The notes under the pieces are model-generated. The model searched no databases. It saw nothing but the letters and a program-made list of their open reading frames with translations, and was not told the origin of the DNA. Source: an uncultured Prochlorococcus sp. (lineage in GTDB: Bacteria; Cyanobacteriota; Cyanobacteriia; PCC-6307; Cyanobiaceae). From it: DNA of 59,470 nucleotides. The stretch spans positions 1-59,470 of the forward strand of contig CACOIM010000004.1 of the NCBI GenBank assembly GCA_902627325.1, read 5' to 3'. Shown one piece after another: positions 1 through 7,316 of this stretch (position 1 is the first letter of the stretch; each line of letters opens with the position of its first letter). The position numbers and the translations under genes are program-made.

Positions 1-1
1 T

Positions 2-3000
2 GATGTACTTACAGCTGTTACTAATACAGGTACTGGAGTTGTCGCAGCTGGACTTGAAATTCCAGTAACCATTTCAGACACAGGAGCAATTGATGCAGGC
101 ACTCTAGGCAGTATTGTTGATATTGTTGATGGTTACGGCGATGATGACGTTGTTACAGTAAGTTCTAATGCAACAACTCTTACTGGTACTCAAGCAGAAG
201 TTGAAAATTTAATGGATGACTTTGCAGAAGATCATATTGTAGGTATAGATACTTTGGCAGTTACTTTAGATGATGGTGCCGACAACACTGCTGCAAACAT
301 CGGAGCTATTCAAGCGTTTACATCAGGAGTAGTTACAGCAACAGTTCATACAGAAGTGCTCGCAACTCTTGTTGATTCATCAACTGGTCTGGTAGCAGGA
401 AATGATGCACTAACTATTACTGTTGCAGATGACGCTCTTGCTGCAGCAAGTTTGGTTACTCTTGACGCTACAACAACCTTACCGATAACTCTATCAAGTA
501 CTGACCAAACCATTTCTGGAAATGCTGCAGATGTACTTGCTGTATTTAGCTCCTCTGGAATTACTAAAAGTCAAGCTGACGCTAACGTAACAATCACTGG
601 TAACGTAACAGTCGCTCAATTAAATACAATTCAACCTCAAACCACAGGTACTATCACTGCAACAAGTGTTACTACTACCGATATGGCAACTCTTAACACC
701 ATTACTGGTACAGCAAATGCTGATGGTTCAGGTAACGCTTATACAATCACAATCTCAGATGCTGAAGTTAATGCATCTGAAATTTTAGCTCTTATAGCTA
801 AAACAAGTGTTGCACCAACAATGAATATTGCTAATACAATTACTGGAACCCTTGAAGATGTTGAAGATCTTTATGATGCTGTAGATGGTGGTACTCTGGT
901 TAACGCTGCGCAAGCTGAAAATGTCACTATTACTGATACAAATCTAGATGCTGCGAAGTTAATAGAAGTTAATGGTGATACAACAGGAGTTGTTACTGTA
1001 GACGCAACAACAATTACCGGATCTGCCGCTAACGTAAATACTGTTTTAGGTACTGCTGCTGCACAAATAGCTGGTATCGGTGGTGATGAAGCAGTTACTT
1101 TAACAGATACAACTCTTGATGTTGCGGCCCTTCTTACTACCTTAGACTCTACTCCTGATGATCCTCAAACAATTGGTGATTCTCCTCTTACAACAGGTTT
1201 AATAACCTTCGGTGATGATGCTACAGGTATCTCTGGTGATTTCGATGAGATCCTTCATATTTTAACTCAAAGTAAAGCTGTTGCAGATGCTGATGATGAT
1301 GATAGTGGTGTGGAATCGCCTACTATTGCTGGTGTAAGTGGGCTAAATATCACGATTGATGATACTCCATCAATTGCTAACATCAATACTTTAGAAGCAG
1401 ATTATACTGTTGGAACTATTACTGCGACTCTTGCTAAGCAAGCAGCTTCAGTATTTACTAATGAAACTACTGGTATTTTAAATACAGGAAACGAGCTTAA
1501 TGTAACTGTAATTGGTGAATCTGGAGGTGTAACTGCAGTTACAGCTGAAAATGTACTAGCTGTCGCAGCATTAACAGAAGGAACTGTAACTTTAGATAAC
1601 GATTCTGGAGGAGACCCAGCAATCTCTGGTAGTGCAGCTGATGTGGGTACCATCTACGGTGATGACGATAAGTATCCAACAGCTGGTAAGGCAGCATCAG
1701 TTGTAACTTTAAGCGATGCTGCAGGAAGTATTGTTCAAGCTGATGATTTGCATACTATCGTTGATGGCACATCTTCTTTGGTAACTCTTACAAACGCAAA
1801 CTCTTTAACTATTTCAGGTAAACAAACTGATATAACTGCTATTTATGCACTAAATGCTACTGAAGGTAATAAGATTAATTTAAGTACCGGTGCTAATATA
1901 ATCGTCACTGATCTTGAAGTCGCAGCAGCAGGTTTAGAACCTCTCGTGCATAGTCTTGGTGATGATTCAGATGAGCCTGTTACTACTGGAAGTATCACAG
2001 TAATCTCTAATTCAATTTCTGGTACTATCGATGCCGTTGATGGAGTGATAGATATTTTTGCTGGTGATGCTAGTTTCTCTGGATTAAGTAATATTAATGC
2101 AAATATTAATGATGGTACTGCTACTGCCGTAAAAATAAAGGCATTAGATGCAGTTACAACAGGAACAATTACTGCGACTGTTGCTTCCATATCAGTTGCT
2201 GGAGCTTTAGCACAATTTGATGCCGATGGTTTCTCACATAATTTAACCTTTACAGTTGCTTCTAGTGATGCCACTATTTCAGCTGCAAACCTAGCTTCTC
2301 TTGATGCATTAACAACTGGAAGTATTGATGCTTCTGAAGTAACCACAATCACTGGTTCATCTGCAGATGTAATCTCTGTATTTGCTTCTGATGGTATTAC
2401 TGATTTAGGAGCAGCTGAGAATATTATTCTTACTGATAATCCAACAGTAGCTCAGTTAAATTCAATTAATGCATTAAGTACTGCACCTGTTACAGCAACG
2501 GTTGTTGGAGCTATGTCTGATCTTAGTGGAATTACAGAATCAGGTAATGCTTTGACAGTATCAGTTACTGGTGATTATGCAGTCGCTGATTTAGTTGCTC
2601 TTAAAGCAAAGACAACTGGTGAAGTCACACTTAGTGCAGATTCAACTATTACAGGTACTTATACAGCAGTAAATGCTGCGATTGATACGTCTGGTATTAA
2701 TAATTTTGCAAATGCGAATGTAACTCTTACTGGTAGTACTACAATTGCTGAAGCTAATGATATGCGTTCTAACGTAACTGCGGGAACTATCACAGCTACG
2801 ATTACTGAGACTTTTACAGAAGACCTTATTGCTGATGGTGGAGGTTCAGCTTTAACTGATAATGCTGCTAATGCTTACACAGTTACAATTGCAGGAACCA
2901 CAGCAGCTACAGATGATGCAGCTGCTGTGACTTCAGTTGCTGCTGCACAATTAGAACTCATTTATGCTACTGCTAATGTAGACACCAACGTTACTGCAAC

Positions 3001-5752
3001 CGAATTGACAGGGACTATTGCTGAAATAACTTCGGCATTTGTTACCAATAGGGATAATTTCACTTATCTATCAGATGTAGCAATAACTCCAAGTGATGCA
3101 ACTAATATCAGTGAATTGAATGCCATAACCGATTTAACTACTGGAACTGTAGATGCGACTATGGATGAAACTACATTAGTTAATTATGTAGATACCGATG
3201 GTAATTTAACTATCGCTTCAGGTAATGACTTAACAATTCAAGTATCTGACGCTAATAGCATTACAGCAGCCGATCTAAATACTCTTGTTGCGGCTACTAC
3301 AGGAACAGTTGAGTTAACCAATGCTGATCCAGATGTAACTGGTACTGTGGCTCAATTTACAACTCTCTACGCATCTCATAATTTAGATACATCTAAAGTC
3401 ACCGGTGATGGTATCAATGCTATGGGTATGACACTTAATGATACAGGTGTAATACAAGCAGCTGATATAATCGCACTTAATGATGAAAGTACAACTGCCA
3501 TATCGATAGCTGATAGTGTAACTGGTATTTCTGGTGTATTTGCTGATGTTGATGTAGTCCTCGATGAAGGAGGTATTACAACTAATGATATTGTTGGAAG
3601 AGCCGCTGATGGTGATGTTCAACCAGTAACTGTTGAAGTCACAGATGCTATTACAGTTGCCGAAGCTAATAGTATTCTCGTTGAAACTAATGGTGCTGTT
3701 ACAGCGACAATATCTGATACAGATATTGCTACCCTCATAACCACTGTAAACAATACTAACTATGCGGGTCTTAATAATACTAGTGGTACTATCGATGCTA
3801 ATGCTGTTTTCACTGTCACTGTAGATGATACTACTGTTGATCCTGCTGATTTAAATACATTAGATGCAAGAACAACAGGTACGGTTACTGTAAATTCAAC
3901 GACTCTCTCAGCTGACATAGGTGCAAGTGCTGCTGCTTTCAATACAGCCTTTACTTCATCAGGAATGAGTGGTTTAGCCTCAATAGCAGTTACTTCTACA
4001 GAAGATGCCACAGTTGCTGAAGTCAATAACATCACAGCACAAACTACTGGAGTAGTAACTGCAACTGTCAGTGACAACGATTTAACAACTCTTGCTGGTT
4101 TAACTGATACAGGTAATGCGCTTACAATTTCAGTTTCCGGAGATACTACAACATCTACTTCTGCTGACGCGGCTGCAATAAACGTACTTAATGGGAAGAC
4201 AACAGTAGCAATAACCGTTACTGCAGCTACAATTACAGGTGCTCTATCTGATGTAGAGACTCTTTACGAAGCGAACACAGCAGGAACTATTACTGGTTTA
4301 GGTAATGAAGCCGTAACATTATCTGATACAGGAACAATCTTAGCCTCTGATTTGGTTAACCTAAATGGAAAAACAACTGGGGTCATAACACTCTCTGGTG
4401 CAGTTACAATCAATGGCTCAGTAGCAGATATAAAATCTGTATACGCTGCTAATACATCTGGAACTATCAACGGTTTAGGAAACGAGACTATAACCATAAC
4501 TGATATCGCACCTTCCTCTTCTGATGTTGCTGATATTGAAGCTTTAACAAGTGGTACTGTCACAGTCACATTGAACAGTACTTCAGTTACTGCTTCAGCT
4601 CTTTCAACCTTGGATGCTGATTCTACTCAAGCTATTAATGCATCAGGTATTACAACCATTACTGGATCTGCTGAAGATGTTGAGTCAATATATGAGTCAA
4701 CTGGAATAACAGGATTAGGTGACGAAACTATTACCTTAACTGATACTTCAATTGCTGCATCCACTCTTACTACAATTGATGGACTCACTACCGGAAACGT
4801 CGTCGCAACAGTTACATCTGTAACTGGAACAACTGCTGAAGCTAATACAGCTTTCAGTTCTGGATTACTTCAAGGCACCGAGGCAGTTACATTAAGTGAT
4901 ACTACCGTTTCCGCATCAGCACTAAATACACTTGATGGCAATACTACTGGAACAGTCGATGGTTCTACAATAAAAACCATTACAGGTACTGGAGCGGACG
5001 CACTAACTGCATTTGAATCAGCTGGTATTTCCGGATTAACCTTTGATGCTTCAAGTTATATTGCTAGTCATACTGATCTATTAGACGCTTTTGGTTCAGA
5101 CTTGACTTCAGCTAGGACGCATTACTTTGCCTTTGGTGCAGGAGAAGGAAGAAGCTTTGATTCCTTTGATGAGACAAGCTATCTCGCAAGTTATTCAGAT
5201 CTTCTAGATGCCTTTGGAACAAATACTGACTCAGCCCTTATTCACTACATCAATAATGGTTACGGCGAGGGAAGAGCTGCAGATGTATTTGATGATAATA
5301 GTTACCTTGCTTCCAACCCTACTTTAATCGGAACTGTAACCAATGCAGCTGCTCACTATGTTAATACTGGTTATGCAGCAGGTTTAGCTCTTGATTCATT
5401 TGATGAGAATAGCTACTTAGCTTCTAATACTAGTTTAATTGGAACAGTAACTGATGCTACTGCTCATTATGTTGAAACTGGTTACGCAGCAGGCTTATCT
5501 GCTGATTCATTCGATGAATTCGGTTATGTTGCAAGTCATTCAGATTTGATTAGTGCTTTTGGTACTGACGGTGCAGCAGCTACTCAGCACTTTATCTCCT
5601 TTGGATCAACTGAAGGTAGAACAGTAACCTTTGATGCAGCATCATATTTAGCGGCTCATGCGGATCTAAGAGCAGCATATGGAACTGATCAAGAACTTGC
5701 TAAGCAGCACTATATCCTTCATGGAGCATCTGAAGGCAGAGTAACAGCATAA
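2..5752 (+). CDS. Giant repetitive surface/secreted protein, C-terminal part (5' end outside window)
   Basis: The frame is open from the first bases to a TAA at 5752, so the gene starts upstream and about 1,917 codons are visible. Most of it is a degenerate repeat of roughly 70 residues, rich in Thr, Ala, Asp, Gly and Val. A unit runs as an 'ETITLTDT'-like strand, an 'ALxTLDxxTTGxV' segment, then 'TITGSAxDVxxxY' and 'GIxGL'. From about 5041 the protein changes to six C-terminal repeats of about 38-45 residues built on 'YLASxxDLxxAFG', 'AxxHY' and 'GxxEGR'. The same module ends the metalloprotease at 7317-10448. There is almost no Cys and no catalytic motif, which fits an extracellular adhesin-like or surface-layer protein. 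Export by a type I system is inferred, not shown. The gene looks less AT-rich than its neighbours. Confidence 0.85.
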   Translation, partial: DVLTAVTNTGTGVVAAGLEIPVTISDTGAIDAGTLGSIVDIVDGYGDDDVVTVSSNATTLTGTQAEVENLMDDFAEDHIVGIDTLAVTLDDGADNTAANIGAIQAFTSGVVTATVHTEVLATLVDSSTGLVAGNDALTITVADDALAAASLVTLDATTTLPITLSSTDQTISGNAADVLAVFSSSGITKSQADANVTITGNVTVAQLNTIQPQTTGTITATSVTTTDMATLNTITGTANADGSGNAYTITISDAEVNASEILALIAKTSVAPTMNIANTITGTLEDVEDLYDAVDGGTLVNAAQAENVTITDTNLDAAKLIEVNGDTTGVVTVDATTITGSAANVNTVLGTAAAQIAGIGGDEAVTLTDTTLDVAALLTTLDSTPDDPQTIGDSPLTTGLITFGDDATGISGDFDEILHILTQSKAVADADDDDSGVESPTIAGVSGLNITIDDTPSIANINTLEADYTVGTITATLAKQAASVFTNETTGILNTGNELNVTVIGESGGVTAVTAENVLAVAALTEGTVTLDNDSGGDPAISGSAADVGTIYGDDDKYPTAGKAASVVTLSDAAGSIVQADDLHTIVDGTSSLVTLTNANSLTISGKQTDITAIYALNATEGNKINLSTGANIIVTDLEVAAAGLEPLVHSLGDDSDEPVTTGSITVISNSISGTIDAVDGVIDIFAGDASFSGLSNINANINDGTATAVKIKALDAVTTGTITATVASISVAGALAQFDADGFSHNLTFTVASSDATISAANLASLDALTTGSIDASEVTTITGSSADVISVFASDGITDLGAAENIILTDNPTVAQLNSINALSTAPVTATVVGAMSDLSGITESGNALTVSVTGDYAVADLVALKAKTTGEVTLSADSTITGTYTAVNAAIDTSGINNFANANVTLTGSTTIAEANDMRSNVTAGTITATITETFTEDLIADGGGSALTDNAANAYTVTIAGTTAATDDAAAVTSVAAAQLELIYATANVDTNVTATELTGTIAEITSAFVTNRDNFTYLSDVAITPSDATNISELNAITDLTTGTVDATMDETTLVNYVDTDGNLTIASGNDLTIQVSDANSITAADLNTLVAATTGTVELTNADPDVTGTVAQFTTLYASHNLDTSKVTGDGINAMGMTLNDTGVIQAADIIALNDESTTAISIADSVTGISGVFADVDVVLDEGGITTNDIVGRAADGDVQPVTVEVTDAITVAEANSILVETNGAVTATISDTDIATLITTVNNTNYAGLNNTSGTIDANAVFTVTVDDTTVDPADLNTLDARTTGTVTVNSTTLSADIGASAAAFNTAFTSSGMSGLASIAVTSTEDATVAEVNNITAQTTGVVTATVSDNDLTTLAGLTDTGNALTISVSGDTTTSTSADAAAINVLNGKTTVAITVTAATITGALSDVETLYEANTAGTITGLGNEAVTLSDTGTILASDLVNLNGKTTGVITLSGAVTINGSVADIKSVYAANTSGTINGLGNETITITDIAPSSSDVADIEALTSGTVTVTLNSTSVTASALSTLDADSTQAINASGITTITGSAEDVESIYESTGITGLGDETITLTDTSIAASTLTTIDGLTTGNVVATVTSVTGTTAEANTAFSSGLLQGTEAVTLSDTTVSASALNTLDGNTTGTVDGSTIKTITGTGADALTAFESAGISGLTFDASSYIASHTDLLDAFGSDLTSARTHYFAFGAGEGRSFDSFDETSYLASYSDLLDAFGTNTDSALIHYINNGYGEGRAADVFDDNSYLASNPTLIGTVTNAAAHYVNTGYAAGLALDSFDENSYLASNTSLIGTVTDATAHYVETGYAAGLSADSFDEFGYVASHSDLISAFGTDGAAATQHFISFGSTEGRTVTFDAASYLAAHADLRAAYGTDQELAKQHYILHGASEGRVTA

Positions 5753-5778
5753 ATTAGTCACTCTTATCAGTTTTACTA

Positions 5779-5835
5779 AAAGACTTTGGGATTACTTTAT
5801 TATCAAAAATGTAAAGTAACCCTAAGTCTTTTTTT
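5779..5835 (+). terminator. Rho-independent terminator of the giant protein gene
   Basis: A long hairpin starts 26 bases after the stop codon. The left arm AAGACTTTGGG with ATTACTTTA pairs with TAAAGTAA followed by CCCTAAGTCTT, around a loop near 5801-5811. Seven T residues follow the right arm. This closes the giant gene as its own transcript. Confidence 0.8.
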
Positions 5836-6380
5836 ACTGAACAGTAGGCTAAATCCTTTAAGAGGTAGGAAATAATTTCCATATTGCTAGCCGTAACAAT
5901 GTTATAAATACACTTTAATCAATTAACCCTTTAACAATTTCTGCTAGACAATTTATCTTGTTTGAAAAGATTTTAGTCTTATTTTAATCAATTACTAACT
6001 ATACATCCCTTTGTTTATTAAAGGTAATTTTTAGTTTTAAAGTAAGTATCAATTTATTAACTAAACCTCAAAGAGTTCTAAATCTTTTCTTGCATAAAAG
6101 TAGTACTCAAAGTCCTAATACTCCTTTCTAAACATTCTCTAACTCCCAGAATAAAAATATTCTTAACTTGACTTGTAGAAAACTTTTGTTCATTGGGGTA
6201 CATCAACTTATTTTAATTAGCTAATTCGAGAGTAAAAATTTCAAGAAAGTTAATTTTAAAAAATAGATAGGAAAAAAGGAAAATTACTGTATTAACAGGT
6301 TTTACCCATCTAATTTAGATGAGCTGTCAACTATTACTAAATAAATATAAAGAGTAATTAATTTGATCTAAAATACTTAT
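5836..6380. other. Long AT-rich intergenic stretch with one repeat copy
   Basis: No convincing gene is present. A minus-strand ATG-initiated frame of 41 codons at 6078-6203 starts MYPNEQKFS and ends MQEKI. It has no recognisable homology and no strong ribosome site, so I list it here only as a possibility. The first copy of the 22-bp dispersed repeat lies at 6301-6330. The rest is low-complexity AT-rich DNA. Confidence 0.4.
6301..6330 (-). repeat. 22-bp dispersed direct repeat, copy 1
   Basis: Read on the minus strand, the core (6309-6330) begins TTGACAGCT, has one variable base, then ATCTAAATTAGA. A short GGGTAAA extension (to 6301) is shared with copies 3 and 4. It contains the inverted repeat TCTAA-A-TTAGA. 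All copies in the window point the same way. Confidence 0.75.
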
Positions 6381-6548
6381 ATGAATAATAAATTTTTTAA
6401 ATTAATAATCAATGTCGCTCTAGTTATATTTTGGTTCAATGGAGGTTATGAATTATTGCTCGAAGGTCAATTATGGGGAGCCTTTCTAGTCTTACTTAAA
6501 TATGTTCCACCTGTCTGGATTACTTGGTATCTATGTTTAAAAAAGTAG
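6381..6548 (+). CDS. Small membrane protein, 55 aa
   Basis: An ATG-initiated frame of 55 codons encodes a short polar N-terminus (MNNKFFK), a hydrophobic segment at about residues 8-20 containing FWFNGG, and a second at about 33-52 rich in Trp and aromatic residues (WGAFLVLLKYVPPVWITWYL), ending in KK. The layout suggests two membrane segments. No family is recognised. It is the only plus-strand gene between two copies of the dispersed repeat (6309-6330 and the degraded copy at 6563-6579). Small hydrophobic proteins of this kind are common in picocyanobacterial genomic islands. Support comes from its coherent hydrophobicity and clean frame, not from a clear ribosome site. Confidence 0.55.
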   Translation: MNNKFFKLIINVALVIFWFNGGYELLLEGQLWGAFLVLLKYVPPVWITWYLCLKK

Positions 6549-6562
6549 CTTATTGATAATTA

Positions 6563-6579
6563 TCTAAATCGACTGTCAA
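6563..6579 (-). repeat. Degraded copy of the 22-bp dispersed repeat
   Basis: The plus-strand sequence TCTAAATCGACTGTCAA matches the right-hand 17 bases of the other copies at 13 positions, including the invariant CTGTCAA end, in the same orientation. It sits just after the 55-aa gene and just beyond the end of the small minus-strand operon, which is where a cassette boundary would be expected. Confidence 0.4.
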
Positions 6580-6661
6580 TTAATAAAAGTATATGTTGAG
6601 GGTAGGTAAGTATTAGGCGTATGAACGATCCATATGGAAAGTGCTAAAAATTCGTTTAGAC

Positions 6662-6763
6662 CTATTTTTTAGAGGTCATTTTAAAAGTTATAAATGCAAA
6701 GCCACTAAGTAATAACAAACTAGCGACTGCATAAGTAATTGCAATGCTATACATATATTTCAT
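6662..6763 (-). CDS. Tiny single-pass membrane protein, 33 aa
   Basis: The ATG overlaps the TGA of the upstream 77-aa gene in a four-base ATGA junction, which argues for translational coupling. The product starts MKYMYSIAITYAVASLLLL, has one hydrophobic segment through about residue 27, and ends in a short basic tail (MTSKK). It is the last gene of a three-gene minus-strand operon (7229 to 6662). No family is recognised. Its size would make most gene callers miss it. The overlap, the continuous hydrophobic segment and the positive tail are the evidence that it is real. Confidence 0.55.
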   Translation of the reverse strand: MKYMYSIAITYAVASLLLLSGFAFITFKMTSKK

Positions 6764-6993
6764 TTACCTTTAATACAGATGTAACTTGGATCATTAACTC
6801 CGAATCCTTTCCAATCATTAAAGCTTAAATTATTTAAAAACCTTTTTCCCTCACTTTCACATTGTACTTTACTTGGCATTGGAACTGTCCAATTTCTTCC
6901 TCCCCCTGTACTTCCTAGTAAATACCAAGTCTCTGCATTAATAGCAGTAGGTAAAGCGATAGCAGCTAGCAGTGGTAGTAGTAAGCGTTTCAT
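6760..6993 (-). CDS. Small secreted protein, 77 aa
   Basis: The N-terminus MKRLLLPLLAAIALPTAINA is a classic signal peptide with probable cleavage after residue 20. The mature part of about 57 residues holds two Cys (in VQCESEG and SYICIKG), so one disulfide is possible, and Trp-containing motifs WYLLGS and FNDWKGFG. It resembles the short exported proteins of unknown function that are frequent in Prochlorococcus. The start codon overlaps the stop of the 79/85-aa gene by four bases, and its own stop overlaps the next ATG, so three genes are co-translated. The first five codons recur in a decayed remnant at 7279-7308. Confidence 0.75.
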   Translation of the reverse strand: MKRLLLPLLAAIALPTAINAETWYLLGSTGGGRNWTVPMPSKVQCESEGKRFLNNLSFNDWKGFGVNDPSYICIKGK

Positions 6994-7229
6994 TTTTTAT
7001 CTGGTTCGATAGCCTCTAGTTTTTCTGTCATTAGCCTTATATATTTTCTAGTTCTTCTATCAGGCATTCCAGCAATAGCAATCAAAGCTAATGGTCCAAA
7101 GAATAATCCTCCTAAGAACCATGGCAAAACATAACAATCTTTATTTGCAGCAACTGTAAGTGTAAAAAAAGCGCAAGGTAACCAAAATAGTATGATTAGA
7201 ATTACTAATTGAGTTTCGTAATAGTACAT
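6990..7229 (-). CDS. Small two-pass membrane protein, 79 aa
   Basis: From the ATG at 7229 the protein reads MYYYETQLVILIILFWLP, a first membrane segment, then an Asn-Lys-Asp-Cys turn and a second hydrophobic stretch with LPWFLGGLFFGPLALI. It ends in a charged tail (GMPDRRTRKYIR...EPDKK). The GLFFGPLALI pattern is seen in many small membrane proteins that sit beside secreted or transport proteins. An alternative GTG at 7247 would add six residues and abuts the dispersed repeat; neither start has a clear ribosome site. It is the first gene of the three-gene operon, and its stop overlaps the next ATG by four bases. No specific function is assigned. Confidence 0.65.
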   Translation of the reverse strand: MYYYETQLVILIILFWLPCAFFTLTVAANKDCYVLPWFLGGLFFGPLALIAIAGMPDRRTRKYIRLMTEKLEAIEPDKK

Positions 7230-7247
7230 AAAAAGAGTTTCTATCAC

Positions 7248-7269
7248 TCTAATTTAGATCAGCTGTCAA
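7248..7269 (-). repeat. 22-bp dispersed direct repeat, copy 2
   Basis: This is a full core match on the minus strand (TTGACAGCT, variable base G, ATCTAAATTAGA). It lacks the GGGTAAA extension seen in copies 1, 3 and 4, because the possible GTG start at 7245-7247 follows directly. It separates the metalloprotease gene from the three-gene operon. Confidence 0.75.
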
Positions 7270-7278
7270 GCATAATCA

Positions 7279-7308
7279 CTATAACGGTGCAAGAAGTAAG
7301 CGTTTCAT
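7279..7308 (-). pseudogene. Nine-codon remnant of a secreted-protein gene
   Basis: An ATG nine bases after the metalloprotease stop opens the frame MKRLLLAPL and then meets TAG. Its first six codons encode MKRLLL, exactly as in the signal peptide of the intact 77-aa gene at 6993, and the DNA is near-identical there (shared plus-strand string GTAAGCGTTTCATTTT). It looks like the 5' stub of a duplicated or deleted small secreted-protein gene. Confidence 0.45.
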
Positions 7309-7316
7309 TTTGATAT

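Noticed and set aside
1402-4569. Several long minus-strand open frames (1402-1653, 1843-2352, 3760-4077, 4264-4569)
   Set aside because: They are antisense shadows of the Thr/Ala/Asp-rich repeats of the giant protein and have repetitive, unconvincing composition without ribosome sites.
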